A stretch of 64,000 bases of DNA from positions 100,380 to 164,379 of the forward strand of contig NZ_FOWK01000006.1 of assembly GCF_900115435.1 (NCBI RefSeq). The letters run 5' to 3'. Positions 17,838 to 27,282 of the stretch are shown piece after piece. The notes under the pieces were generated by a model, which saw only the letters and a list, made by a program, of their open reading frames with translations, made no database searches and had not been told where the DNA came from. The translations under genes and the position numbers were made by a program. The DNA comes from Prevotella sp. tf2-5. Lineage in GTDB: Bacteria > Bacteroidota > Bacteroidia > Bacteroidales > Bacteroidaceae. Each line of letters starts with the position of its first letter. Within the stretch, counting starts at the first letter, position 1.

Positions 17838-18534
17838 AATGTAATCTATTTATAATGTTGTTATTAAAATATATACTTATCTCCTCATATTCTCCATCCA
17901 TCTTATCACCATAACGAATGATAAGTGACGGCTCTAACACTTTAATTACTTCTTCGTAACCTAAATGCCAAAAGTAACATGCGTCAGGATCACCTCTTAT
18001 TCCCATGCAGTTAATGGCAATCACACAGTGTTTGGGGTAGACATGAATACAATAACCATAACTATTTGGACCTGCCCACGAAATATTATAAATGACAGGT
18101 ATGTGATTCACTATCCATAGTCTAGTCATTTGTTGATTTCTCCACGCACTTTGTCTTTTGTCATGTTCAGTCCAATTCAAATACACGGAATTGTCTGGGC
18201 TGATAACCATAGGATATGACATCATCATTGCAGTATAACGTAACGGATGGTTGTTGATACATTGGAACATATAATCATGAAGGTAAAAATGAATACAACT
18301 ATCTGAAATGATACCTTTGTTATATTCAGCCCTTGCATAATTGAAGCCCAAAAGATTTGTAGGCCTCAACCCCTCATTCTGAATAAAATCATCTTGCTCT
18401 ATAACATGACTAGGAAGTATCATCCCATGATTAAGTTGCAATTTGGATGGTATAATAATCCTCTGTTCCACACCTTTACCATAATGTGAATAGGCAACCT
18501 CGTTTGTGTTTTCAATAAATAAATTTTTTGTCAT
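17815..18534 (-). CDS. DUF4417-family protein
   Basis: I place the start at the internal ATG (MTKNLFIENTNEVA) preceded by an A-rich region; an extended frame reaches 18585 but its first residues (MCNRKSRAMEN) look untranslated. The protein carries DUF4417 landmarks: HPLRYTAMMMSYPMVISPDN, RLWIVNHIPVIYNISWAG, a segment CVIAINCMGIRGDP and the tail VLEPSLIIRYGDKMDGE. DUF4417 proteins are widespread in phages and mobile islands; their activity is unknown to me. The C-terminal 23 bp overlap the next gene. Confidence 0.72.
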   Translation of the reverse strand: MTKNLFIENTNEVAYSHYGKGVEQRIIIPSKLQLNHGMILPSHVIEQDDFIQNEGLRPTNLLGFNYARAEYNKGIISDSCIHFYLHDYMFQCINNHPLRYTAMMMSYPMVISPDNSVYLNWTEHDKRQSAWRNQQMTRLWIVNHIPVIYNISWAGPNSYGYCIHVYPKHCVIAINCMGIRGDPDACYFWHLGYEEVIKVLEPSLIIRYGDKMDGEYEEISIYFNNNIINRLHYGRKRCF

Positions 18535-18900
18535 TGTTTGTTCTTTTTTTTGATTCTCCATTGCTCTCGATTTTCGATTGCACATTCGAATCGTTATACA
18601 TGTAGAGCAGTTTTAAGAACATGCTCTACATATCGGGCAAAAACGAATCTTGGGTTTACCAAAAAGGCATGTTGGGGCGTGTTTTGTAAAAAAACTAGAA
18701 GATATTTGGGATAAATTAACTAATTTAACAGGGATTGACTGAATCATTTCGCATTAATTGAAATAATCAAAATGGTTATCAATTAGTCTAAAATTGCGCT
18801 CAATTGAGGAACAAAATGTAAAAATATTAGAACCTCCATAACAAAAGAAGCAGGTTCCTTCGGTCCTGCTTCTTTTCTTTCTCAATATTCTTTTCTAGAA
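18535..18900. other. Gene-free gap with two hairpins
   Basis: An A/T-rich gap between the DUF4417 cluster and the restriction-like operon. It holds a perfect inverted repeat ATGTAGAGCA/TGCTCTACAT (18600-18631), upstream of DUF4417 and possibly an operator, and the operon terminator at 18846-18876. I see no further open frame of interest. Confidence 0.5.
18846..18876 (-). terminator. Terminator of the four-gene restriction-like operon
   Basis: AGAAGCAGG and CCTGCTTCT form a stem with T-rich sequence on both outer sides, so it can work in either direction. It lies 24 bp after the stop of the last operon gene on the minus strand. Confidence 0.7.
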
Positions 18901-19758
18901 CTACATGAGCTTTTCCAGTTCTTCTGTTACATTGTTTGACAACAACACACCTGAATGACCTCTTGACCATTCAAAGGAAGGAATAGCTTTTTGCAGTTTT
19001 TCAAGAGAAATGTTTGATCCAGCTTGTGGTTCTGCAGGATTCATACATACCATATCCACATACATCCTACGCTTAGTGCTTCCACCCCAGTCGTCACCAG
19101 GATATGGATCATTAAGGAACTGACCGCTGAATACTATACCTGCTTTATCGTCGCCGACTCGCATCATATAGAAGAAATCACCCCTTCGAGCCTCTTCCCA
19201 ATCGTAGATACTCCAGTTTATGCGGAACATACCATGTTCCATGTTTGCCACACACTCTTCATAATCCTTTTCTGTAAACGAACTGATAGAGGGATTCCAA
19301 CGCATCAGATAATGTCTGGACTCAGCAGGTACAGGTATTATCTCAAACTGGACTTCCCAAATACAACTATCGCCATCAGCATCTTCCACACTGGGTTTAC
19401 CTGGACCCTGGAAGCGAAAACGAACACCTGGCTCCGTATTTATACCAATGATTCTTGAAAGGCAATAATCATCTTCACCTTTTAGGAGCAGGAAATCTAA
19501 TGTACTTTTGATAGCATAAGGGAACACACCTTTATTATATAGATAACATCCATGAAAGGTTTCTGGCATCTCGTCAATGACCAACAATAGATGTCCCTCT
19601 ACATTCTCCAATATCAGACGGTAGTTGTCATCGTTGATATCTAAGCAAATCTGGTTTATCTCTCCTGAACGAACTTTGCCGATCACCTCACTGTCTACAT
19701 AAACAGTAAGAGCAACTTCGTTGATGTCAATCTCCTTGTTCTTTTTGTTTGTTTTCAT
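18901..19758 (-). CDS. Protein with a possible EVE/PUA-like C-terminal domain
   Basis: The N-terminal 125 residues of this 285-residue product are of unknown fold. The C-terminal half (from ESRHYLMRWNPSISSF) continues with YDWEEARRGDFFYMMRVGDD and AGIVFSGQFLNDPYPGDDW. This order of an aromatic NP start, a W...GD.F...R strand pair and a G.G... strand resembles EVE/ASCH/PUA-fold domains that read modified DNA or RNA bases and occur in restriction systems. It is the last gene of the operon with a DUF262 nuclease, 37 bp after it. The domain call is by pattern only. Confidence 0.55.
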   Translation of the reverse strand: MKTNKKNKEIDINEVALTVYVDSEVIGKVRSGEINQICLDINDDNYRLILENVEGHLLLVIDEMPETFHGCYLYNKGVFPYAIKSTLDFLLLKGEDDYCLSRIIGINTEPGVRFRFQGPGKPSVEDADGDSCIWEVQFEIIPVPAESRHYLMRWNPSISSFTEKDYEECVANMEHGMFRINWSIYDWEEARRGDFFYMMRVGDDKAGIVFSGQFLNDPYPGDDWGGSTKRRMYVDMVCMNPAEPQAGSNISLEKLQKAIPSFEWSRGHSGVLLSNNVTEELEKLM

Positions 19759-19795
19759 AGGTCTTTTGATTTTTATTATCTGCGTACAAAGATAC

Positions 19796-21598
19796 TTATA
19801 AACTATAGAAATAATCTTTGATTTTTTGAGCCATCAACAGACGCCTCTTTTCAAGGAAATTGTCATAGTCCTGATAATCCATATCTTTTAAATCTATTGG
19901 AATACAACTTGTCCGACAATTATTAATGAGTTCATCAGAGGAATTAATAGTTGTATACTTCGACTCTTGTCCACTCATACATGCATCATAAACTTCTTTC
20001 ATATAGTTGTTGGGGGCTTTCATTCCTATAGCTATATTGATAGGTTTAGATAAGATAGCAAGATTTGCAACTTGGTTATATCTGACAACGGTATTAATGC
20101 CGGAGTTCTGCAAATATTTTCTTGGGAAGATATGATGGATATCTGCTGTTTCCAGTAAATCCCTTACTTTTGCGCCTGGACTTAAAAATGCATCGTCATT
20201 CATTTTGCATTGTGCAGCAAGATAGACAATGAAAGCTGGTGTAGTTGTGGAGGATGACTGAAGACTCTGAGGGACGGTTACTTCCCAGAATGTTTCTGCC
20301 AGATTTGCCATTACCTCATTGTAGTAACGAATAAAACCTCTGTCACTGATTGCTCTTAAATCCCTTTCCATCTGGGTCTCTGGTGATCCCACATATCTAC
20401 CAGTCAACACAGACATCACATACCATCTTTGGACATAATGGAATACTTTTAGTTTCTCTATGCTACTATCATTACGTAATCTGATAAATAATGTATAGGC
20501 AAAGTCCAAAGCCATTCTTCCTTTAACAAGTCTTGGATATACGAAACCTGCCGATTTGATAGTATCAAAAAACTGTTTGAGAGTGTACTCATTACAGTAG
20601 TTCTTCACACCATCTGTAAACTTAATGAAAGTATCTTCCTGAATGGTTTCTTCAAAAGAACGTGTTTCAAAGTTGCGACCATGCAACAAATCTGTTAAAT
20701 TTGCAAGTTTACCTCTGTCATACTTAGTCATAAAAGAAGTGCGAAGCACATCATCGAAGATTGGAGTAAAGATGTTAAACTGATAGTTTGCCATCCACTT
20801 GATCAGATTGTAATAGTCAGACTCTACAAATTCCTTATCTTGATTGATCTTTTTTATAAAATCATGATTCTTTGCCAGATGGCTACAATAGTCAATTGCT
20901 TTACGAAGCATAAACCCTCCATATTTCTCGTCTGATGCAATAGTTGACATTACGAAGTCTGCCTGAGTAAGAGCTTTTCCTTGACTATTGATACGAATAA
21001 AAATCTCTGTAACATCATCAATCGATAAACCATCGTTTAGATGAATAATACCTATCGGACAGTTTTTGATATTAATAACATTTTGTATCAACGAACTTAG
21101 TTTGGGGCGTTCCATATCAGGATTGGCCTGACAGAAAGACTCAACAAATTCCCATGAATTGAATTCTGGCTTAAACAATTCTGCTATATCTGAAATCCAT
21201 CGTTTATCTTTCAAGATGGCAGCACTCTGCACCTCGAATCGTTGTTCGTCATTTTGAGCAAAAGGATTGAAAGCAATCTTATAAACTCTTTCGTTGAAAT
21301 CTTTATCCAATACCTTCATGCCCACAAGAGCCGTCATGATGGCAGTCACACGTTGCTGTCCATCAATCATAATCATTTTACCGCTCGTCAGATTTCCTTC
21401 CTTGTCTTTCATGTTTGGATTCTGCCAAACAATCAGATAACCCACAGGGAAACCATTATAAAGAGAATCAATAAGGTCACGAATCTTCGATCCATCCCAT
21501 ACAAATGGTCTTTGGATTTCAGGAATAGAAATTTGACCATTATTGATATAACCTATGACGTTATCAATCGTCCTACTATCTACAGAAAATTGTGGCAT
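19796..21598 (-). CDS. DUF262/HNH protein (GmrSD-like nuclease)
   Basis: The product (600 residues) has the DUF262 N-terminal motifs IPEIQRPFVWDGSKIRDLID (residues 25-44) and MIDGQQRVTA (77-86), a ParB-like fold that hydrolyses NTP. A helical middle follows. The C-terminal part carries ADIHHIFPRKYL and NQVANLAILSKPIN, which fit the DUF1524/HNH nuclease module. GmrSD-type proteins restrict modified phage DNA. The gene starts 21 bp after the DUF2971 gene, inside an operon that also has a methyltransferase. The fused single-chain form, rather than separate S and D subunits, is common. Confidence 0.82.
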   Translation of the reverse strand: MPQFSVDSRTIDNVIGYINNGQISIPEIQRPFVWDGSKIRDLIDSLYNGFPVGYLIVWQNPNMKDKEGNLTSGKMIMIDGQQRVTAIMTALVGMKVLDKDFNERVYKIAFNPFAQNDEQRFEVQSAAILKDKRWISDIAELFKPEFNSWEFVESFCQANPDMERPKLSSLIQNVINIKNCPIGIIHLNDGLSIDDVTEIFIRINSQGKALTQADFVMSTIASDEKYGGFMLRKAIDYCSHLAKNHDFIKKINQDKEFVESDYYNLIKWMANYQFNIFTPIFDDVLRTSFMTKYDRGKLANLTDLLHGRNFETRSFEETIQEDTFIKFTDGVKNYCNEYTLKQFFDTIKSAGFVYPRLVKGRMALDFAYTLFIRLRNDSSIEKLKVFHYVQRWYVMSVLTGRYVGSPETQMERDLRAISDRGFIRYYNEVMANLAETFWEVTVPQSLQSSSTTTPAFIVYLAAQCKMNDDAFLSPGAKVRDLLETADIHHIFPRKYLQNSGINTVVRYNQVANLAILSKPINIAIGMKAPNNYMKEVYDACMSGQESKYTTINSSDELINNCRTSCIPIDLKDMDYQDYDNFLEKRRLLMAQKIKDYFYSL

Positions 21599-21619
21599 GA
21601 TCTATATATAAATTTTAAT

Positions 21620-22471
21620 TTATAATTCTAATTTCCTAATATCTATATTCCCTTTGTTTTCATTGTAATATTTTATATATTTATCAATTAAAGGGTTGTT
21701 CTTTTTTTTCATTTCTTCTTCACGTCTTTCCCGTGTATCATACAAAAAGGGAATTGATATATTACCAATTATACTTTCATACTTAATAAATTTAATTGGA
21801 ACTTTCCCACTTACCAATTTCTCAACTAATAGGCATTCCTTACTTTGACAAGAAGTCAAATATATTGTACTGATTGCACCTTCTATGTTTAAATAATCTA
21901 AGGTATTACTCAACACTCTATATTCATTCTCTCTAGACCAACTGTCCTGTTTAGTGAAAAACAGTTCTTTTTGATGTTTCTTTATGTAATATAAAAGACC
22001 TTTCTGAGTCTTTATCCGATAATCAATTTTATGTTGTTTTTTTAATCTTTGTTTATATTTTACAGGACTTTTTATTACACTATCTGGAAAGTTAATCTTA
22101 TCGTATTCTATTTCGATACATATGCCTTTTCTTTTATCTCCATATAATCCCCACATCATCGGAGACATACATCCTTTAAAAAAGGAATCATAGTCCATTG
22201 TAAAACTAATTTGCTTATACGATTTCCTTATCCTATTTAATTCGAGAATTAATGGTATTTGTTTATAATCTGATGTAGATGTAGTAAAGTAAGCTTCTTC
22301 TATATCGTTTACGTCTGTTACCTTTGCGAACTTCAAATTCTTGTTAAGCCAAATTTTGACAAAAGTATCAAACGATGTGTAATGATATAGTCTTTTAAAA
22401 CGTTCATCTCCAGTTAACCTTTTACCTGGATAATCTCCCTGACGGGTGTGATGCACAAAACCTGTTTCCAT
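21620..22471 (-). CDS. DUF2971 domain protein
   Basis: The 283-residue product shows the DUF2971 pattern: LYHYTSFDTFVKIWLNKNLKF followed by DVNDIEEAY, then CMSPMMWGLYGDKRKGICIE and SWSRENEYRV. The opening recalls ADP-ribosyltransferase-like RES/ART folds, but no reaction is established. The C-terminal 45 residues are a charged helix (ERREEEMKKKNNPLIDK). It starts 8 bp after the methyltransferase stop, so it is very likely part of the same system. Confidence 0.75.
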   Translation of the reverse strand: METGFVHHTRQGDYPGKRLTGDERFKRLYHYTSFDTFVKIWLNKNLKFAKVTDVNDIEEAYFTTSTSDYKQIPLILELNRIRKSYKQISFTMDYDSFFKGCMSPMMWGLYGDKRKGICIEIEYDKINFPDSVIKSPVKYKQRLKKQHKIDYRIKTQKGLLYYIKKHQKELFFTKQDSWSRENEYRVLSNTLDYLNIEGAISTIYLTSCQSKECLLVEKLVSGKVPIKFIKYESIIGNISIPFLYDTRERREEEMKKKNNPLIDKYIKYYNENKGNIDIRKLEL

Positions 22472-22479
22472 ATCCTTTT

Positions 22480-25407
22480 TTATTTCGTTAATTCTTGATA
22501 CATTTTGAATAGTTCCGCAACAATTAAAGACTCTTGGTCTTCTGTTATCTTAGAACTGAAACCGTATGCCTGCATAACGGCTCGATCATTATTCTTGTGA
22601 GCTTTACGAAGTTCCGCAGGCATTGTCAATTCGTCGTAGAGGTCTGCAAGTGAACTATCTGGATATTTAGCCCTTGCATCGAGAATAGCTTGTGCTGTCT
22701 GCTCTATCTTTGTTCTTTGTTCATCTGTTGGATTGGGCCAAGGGAAGTTGTTGTAAACAATGTCGTTACTATAGCGATAGTCACTTTTTATTCGCCCACA
22801 AATAGCTCGCATCCAAGTCATATGGACTACACTTTCCAGTATACCAAAATTATAAATAGTAGCATTGGGAATCATCAGATTAGCATTACTGCAAATAACA
22901 TCAGGGGACATAAAACCCATAGGAATGTATTGACGATTCTCAGATGAATGGCTAGGCACCAATATATAATTGCTTTGTGGCTGTCGAATTTCCATAAACT
23001 GGGTTGGCAAATCAGCATATTTACGTGTGGCAGCTTTGTTGCTAGACAAACGGAAAGTGCGAACTTTTGCAATACGTGCACGAACTAATGGCATTTGATT
23101 GATTTCTTTTGGAGAGACGCCCTCAAGCCACAAACAATAGCGTTGAAGATTATGAATATATTCACGAGCACCCACAAAACGACGAACAAATTTTTTGGCT
23201 TCAGGCTCACATCTAATGAAGTTTTCATATTCTTCACTTTCAATGATAAGGTTTCCATCATCAACAGGGATACTCCCTTTGGTTATTGCTGGCACATCAC
23301 AGATAGGCTCCTTTCTACTTTCGACAAACACATCTGGTGCATCAATTAGATAAGCATTGATGTTCTCGACTTTTTTAAATTTGCCATTTTCATAAATACA
23401 CTTGGGAACATCGACTTTACTAAATCCTATAATAACGCAATGGACATGAGCCTTCTGAGAAGCCTCACTATCCCAACGGAATGTGCGATAAGCAAAATCA
23501 ATATGGATGCCGAACAGGTCTTTAAGCGGCTTCCATATAGCAGCCACTTGTTCACCTTGTGTGATACTGTTTGTTGACACTAGGGCGGTGCGGGTGTCGG
23601 AATCCCTGTTCATTAATTGCGCAGCCTTATAATACCAACCAGCCACATAGTCTATCTTACCAGCCGTTTTAAATGATTTTCCATTCCTGTCGACAAACAA
23701 TCTCAAAATATCATCTTTCTGTTCATCATTTTGCAAAGAATATCCCACAAACGGAGGATTACCCATGATGAAATCATAATGAACATGATATCGTTGTATA
23801 CTGGGTTTTACTTCACCATCAAAATGACTCGTCACAACATTTACTTCATCATATTCCACGACCGATTCACTGGCAATCATTGGTTCTGGTTCTACGATTA
23901 AGTGAACATTCTTAGCATGAATGACGGGAATATTCGATGGTTTCTCTATGACGTCCCAATCCATCCTCAAAGCGTTCCCTTCCCGAATATTCGTATATGA
24001 CTTTAAAGGTAGGAAATCGATATCTTGTTTGATGATTTTCTCAGTCTCTGCCAACATCTGTGCCTCACTAATCCAAAGGGCAGTAGTGGCTACAGTGACA
24101 GCGAAATCGTTGATCTCGATACCATAGAATTGCTGGATGCTGACCTTGATGGGATTCTTGAATTCTCCCATCATCGTCTGACCATGATAACGCTCACGGA
24201 TGACCTCGTTCTCCAAACGACGCAATGAAAGGTAAGTTTCTGTGAGGAAGTTACCTGAGCCACAAGCAGGGTCGAGGAATGTCAAAGAAGCCAGTTTGTC
24301 TTGATAAGCATCGAGTTTCTTCTGGCGTTGACGCTCTACCTTATCCTCCAAGATAGTATCGAGCTCACTGCGTAAGTCATTGAGGAAAAGTGGGTCGATG
24401 ACTTTGTGGATATTCTCTATCGAGGTATAGTGCATGCCACCACTACGACGTGTCTCCGGATTCAGTGTGCTTTCAAACACTGCTCCAAAGATGGTTGGTG
24501 ATATCTCGCTCCAGTCAAAGTCAAGGCTGGCATTCAGAAGCAGAGTCTGTCTTAGCTCATCTGTAAATTGAGGTATCTCTATATCCTCTTCGAAAAGCCC
24601 ACCATTGGTATAAGGGAAGGCTTTCAGATCGTCTTTCAAATAGCGGCTTCGCTTGTCTGTTGGGGTCTTCAACACCTCAAAAAGCCGAATCAACGCATTA
24701 CGCATGTCTTCCGAATCATAATGCACCAGATAGTCATGAAACTGGTCGTGATTGAAGACGCCAGCATCCTCAGCATAAAGACAGAATACTATGCGGACAC
24801 AAAGGATATTCAACCATCGCAGAGCCTCTGGGGAGTTGTCGTCGTATTGTTTTAACAACGCCTCGTATATCTTGACGACGATCTCACCTGCCTGCATCGA
24901 CACTTTCATTTCCTTACGCAGATGCTCATTCTTAGCATCTACAAGGAATTGCAAGCGATAGTATTCCTTTCCTAGATTCTCCAACAGAATCTGCTCTGGC
25001 TCACGATGAGGCTGTTCCATGTCATAAACAAGGAACTCGGCAAAGTTACATGTTACAATCCATCGAGGTCGCTCAGAGTATGGAAGTTCTGCCGAATAGC
25101 GTTTGGCTTGCTGGAAAGGGGTCTTCAGTGAACCGTCGCTTTGTCGGATAGGTGCACGCAAATCCTTACCCAGTGATTTCTGTTCAATGAGCACTTTCGT
25201 GGAGGGGATATGTCCATCGATGAAGTTTGTCTTGTCAACCTTCACTTGTTCCTCATAACGGATAAAGGTACTGGGGTTCTCTACTCCATATACCTCAGTC
25301 AGTAGCTCCGTCCAAAAGACTTGTGAGTCACCCTTTTCATATCCCCTGCCCTTCCATCGTTCTACAAACTCAGTAGCGGCAGCTGCCATTTGTTTATCTG
25401 TCTTCAT
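22480..25407 (-). CDS. MmeI-like restriction-modification protein (type IIG/IIL)
   Basis: This is a single-chain enzyme of about 975 residues counted from the first ATG (MKTDKQMAAA). Upstream in-frame codons as far as 25437 overlap the -7 promoter box and are not used in my reading. An N-terminal PD-ExK nuclease is suggested by FIDGHIPSTKVLIEQKSLGK (Asp then EQK, residues 62-81 from this start). The N6-adenine methyltransferase core has the SAM motif DPACGSGNF (near 379-387) and catalytic NPPF (near 550). A target-recognition region with PQSNYILVPSHSSENR and YNFGILES follows. Such enzymes cut and methylate alone. Without BREX partners, a PglX role is unlikely. Confidence 0.83.
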   Translation of the reverse strand: MKTDKQMAAAATEFVERWKGRGYEKGDSQVFWTELLTEVYGVENPSTFIRYEEQVKVDKTNFIDGHIPSTKVLIEQKSLGKDLRAPIRQSDGSLKTPFQQAKRYSAELPYSERPRWIVTCNFAEFLVYDMEQPHREPEQILLENLGKEYYRLQFLVDAKNEHLRKEMKVSMQAGEIVVKIYEALLKQYDDNSPEALRWLNILCVRIVFCLYAEDAGVFNHDQFHDYLVHYDSEDMRNALIRLFEVLKTPTDKRSRYLKDDLKAFPYTNGGLFEEDIEIPQFTDELRQTLLLNASLDFDWSEISPTIFGAVFESTLNPETRRSGGMHYTSIENIHKVIDPLFLNDLRSELDTILEDKVERQRQKKLDAYQDKLASLTFLDPACGSGNFLTETYLSLRRLENEVIRERYHGQTMMGEFKNPIKVSIQQFYGIEINDFAVTVATTALWISEAQMLAETEKIIKQDIDFLPLKSYTNIREGNALRMDWDVIEKPSNIPVIHAKNVHLIVEPEPMIASESVVEYDEVNVVTSHFDGEVKPSIQRYHVHYDFIMGNPPFVGYSLQNDEQKDDILRLFVDRNGKSFKTAGKIDYVAGWYYKAAQLMNRDSDTRTALVSTNSITQGEQVAAIWKPLKDLFGIHIDFAYRTFRWDSEASQKAHVHCVIIGFSKVDVPKCIYENGKFKKVENINAYLIDAPDVFVESRKEPICDVPAITKGSIPVDDGNLIIESEEYENFIRCEPEAKKFVRRFVGAREYIHNLQRYCLWLEGVSPKEINQMPLVRARIAKVRTFRLSSNKAATRKYADLPTQFMEIRQPQSNYILVPSHSSENRQYIPMGFMSPDVICSNANLMIPNATIYNFGILESVVHMTWMRAICGRIKSDYRYSNDIVYNNFPWPNPTDEQRTKIEQTAQAILDARAKYPDSSLADLYDELTMPAELRKAHKNNDRAVMQAYGFSSKITEDQESLIVAELFKMYQELTK

Positions 25408-25426
25408 CTGTGTAGTAATATTTTTG

Positions 25427-25434
25427 CAAAGATA
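25427..25434 (-). promoter_or_regulatory. Promoter -7 box of the restriction-like operon
   Basis: TATCTTTG on the minus strand lies 19 bp before the ATG at 25407 and decides that start against the longer TTG frame. No clean TTTG is seen at -33. Confidence 0.6.
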
Positions 25435-25475
25435 CAAAAAACTTACATCTTTCCTCTTTGTTCCACATTATTTAT

Positions 25476-25655
25476 TTAAAACAAGTCCCCTTCCACCATC
25501 TGATGCTCTTTCGTGAAGCGGATGGTGGTCCTGGGGGGATCATGCGGGGCTTCACATTTGGTGACAGGATCCTTAGAGGAATCATCGAACTTGGTGGTGA
25601 CTTTCTCTGCGAGGTTGAAGAGCTTGGTCAGGAAGCGATCTACTATCTTATTCAT
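25476..25655 (-). CDS. 59-residue protein of unknown function upstream of the restriction-like operon
   Basis: The frame starts MNKIVDRFLTKLFNLAEKVT and ends MVEGDLF. It is soluble, with an amphipathic N-terminal helix and a Pro/Thr-rich middle (KCEAPHDPPRTTIRF). A -7 box TAATTTTG lies 35 bp upstream (25697-25690). It runs in the same direction as the restriction-like operon, 41 bp before that operon's -7 box, so it could encode a small controller or be independent. A 91-codon frame on the opposite strand is possible, but has no promoter that I can see. Confidence 0.45.
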   Translation of the reverse strand: MNKIVDRFLTKLFNLAEKVTTKFDDSSKDPVTKCEAPHDPPRTTIRFTKEHQMVEGDLF

Positions 25656-25701
25656 CGTGTCATTGTTTTAGGGTTTTACTTTTCGACTGCAAAATTAATG
25701 A

Positions 25702-25781
25702 GAGGATGTCCCAAAAGTCAGGACACCCTCTGATTATTTTCATTAAAAAAATGCTCACAGGGGGTGAAGTCCCCTTGTGAG
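25702..25781. repeat. Two hairpins, possible insertion-element remnant
   Basis: GAGGATGTCC and GGACACCCTC pair around CAAAAGTCA (25702-25730). CTCACAGGGG and CCCCTTGTGAG pair around a short loop (25752-25781). They lie between the small gene and the next promoter and no coding sequence spans them. They could be ends of a decayed mobile element. Confidence 0.45.
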
Positions 25782-25968
25782 TAAGGAAGTGCGGACGAAG
25801 AAATATTGCATCCAGATTGTAAAACGCCAAAGAGGATTGTTCCATCTTGTTCCTTTTTGATTTTTTCGCTTTTTTACTTGCATATTCCTTATATAATTCG
25901 TAAATTTGCAGCGACAAGTGCCGAAAAGTGTTATAAACGTACATTAATCGGCAGTAAAAAGTGTTTGT

Positions 25969-27282
25969 ATGGATATAAGAAGAGACATTATTGCAGACTT
26001 TAAACAGTGGAAAGATAGTCCACAGCGTAAGCCTATTCTGTTACAAGGTGCTCGTCAGATAGGGAAAACCTGGGTGATGGAAGCTTTCGGCAAGGAGTGC
26101 TTTGAACAATACGCCAGATTCGATTTCGACCGACAGCCAGAACTGAAATCTGTCTTTCAAGTTTCAAAAAGTCCTGAGCGCATTATCAAGGAACTGGCCC
26201 TGTATTGTGATGTTCCATTGATAGCAGGGAAGACATTGCTTATTTTTGACGAGATTCAGGAGTGTGAGGAGGCTCTGAATAGCCTCAAATATTTCTGTGA
26301 GGAAGCTCCGCAATATCATATCATTGCTGCGGGTTCATTGCTTGGGGTGGCTGTCAAAAGGCGCAGGATGACTGTTCCCGTAGGCAAGGTTCGGGTCATG
26401 AGAATGTATCCTGTCTCGTTCCGGGAATTTCTGCGCGTCAGTGATGAACAGACATTTGAATATGTGGAAGGAATAGAATCGCCCACCCATCTCCCTGAGA
26501 TTATATTGAACAAACTGAAATTGGAGTATCGACGTTACATGATATGCGGAGGAATGCCTGAAGCTGTTGTTGCCATGCTCAACAATCAAGGAATGCAATC
26601 TGTGGACGATGTCCTACAAGGCATTTTGGATTTGTACGAACTCGATTTTGCCAAGTATGCAGAACCACGTGAAATTCCACGTATTCGTGCCATCTGGCAC
26701 TCCTTGCCTTCACAGTTGGGTAAAGAGAACCGTAAGTTCATATTCAAGGTTATCAAGACGGGGGCTCGCTCCAAAGATTATGAGGATTCGTTGCTATGGT
26801 TAGAAGATGCAGGCATGATTTATCGCATCAACAACGTTTCCAAGCCAGGCATGCCGTTGAAGGCCTATGAAGAGCCAGATGCCTTTAAGGTATATGCCTG
26901 CGATTGTGGCCTGTTGCGTCAGCTTGCTCATCTGCCTGCCAGTACCATCATGGATTCTAGTTCCAACTATACAGAATTCAAGGGCGCTATGGCAGAGAAT
27001 GCTGTGTTGCAATCGCTAATGCCGATGATGAACAATCAAATGTCAAATTATTGGTCGCCTGATAGCAAAGCAGAATTGGAACTGCTGATTCAGTGGAAGG
27101 ACGAGATTATTCCTATTGAGGTGAAAGCCGAAAACTGCATCAGCGGGAGGAGCCTGAGTGTGTATAACGACAAATATCATCCTCTGCACCGCATCCGCTT
27201 CTCTTTCCTTAATCTACAGTCAAACAGTGGGTTGCTCAGTTGTCCATCACCTTTGGCTGAGTGGTTCTGGAAATGGATTTAA
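25969..27282 (+). CDS. AAA_14/DUF4143 family ATPase
   Basis: This P-loop ATPase (437 residues) has Walker A ILLQGARQIGKTWVM (residues 23-37) and Walker B LLIFDEIQECEEALNSLKYF. A sensor segment HIIAAGSLLGVAVK follows. The C-terminal DUF4143 domain has AENAVLQSL and the PD-ExK-like ending ELELLIQWKDEIIPIEVKAE. These proteins are common, variable genes of Bacteroidales with unknown roles, probably linked to defence or toxin modules. A promoter with TAAATTTG precedes it. It is one of two members in the window. Confidence 0.85.
   Translation: MDIRRDIIADFKQWKDSPQRKPILLQGARQIGKTWVMEAFGKECFEQYARFDFDRQPELKSVFQVSKSPERIIKELALYCDVPLIAGKTLLIFDEIQECEEALNSLKYFCEEAPQYHIIAAGSLLGVAVKRRRMTVPVGKVRVMRMYPVSFREFLRVSDEQTFEYVEGIESPTHLPEIILNKLKLEYRRYMICGGMPEAVVAMLNNQGMQSVDDVLQGILDLYELDFAKYAEPREIPRIRAIWHSLPSQLGKENRKFIFKVIKTGARSKDYEDSLLWLEDAGMIYRINNVSKPGMPLKAYEEPDAFKVYACDCGLLRQLAHLPASTIMDSSSNYTEFKGAMAENAVLQSLMPMMNNQMSNYWSPDSKAELELLIQWKDEIIPIEVKAENCISGRSLSVYNDKYHPLHRIRFSFLNLQSNSGLLSCPSPLAEWFWKWI

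Noticed and set aside
22480..25407. PglX of a BREX system
   Set aside because: No brxA, brxB, brxC, pglZ or brxL gene is near; the N-terminal ExK nuclease pattern favours an MmeI-like enzyme.
25660..25944. Minus-strand frame of 94 codons
   Set aside because: It spans two hairpins and the promoter of the AAA_14 gene region, with no family pattern; treated as non-coding.
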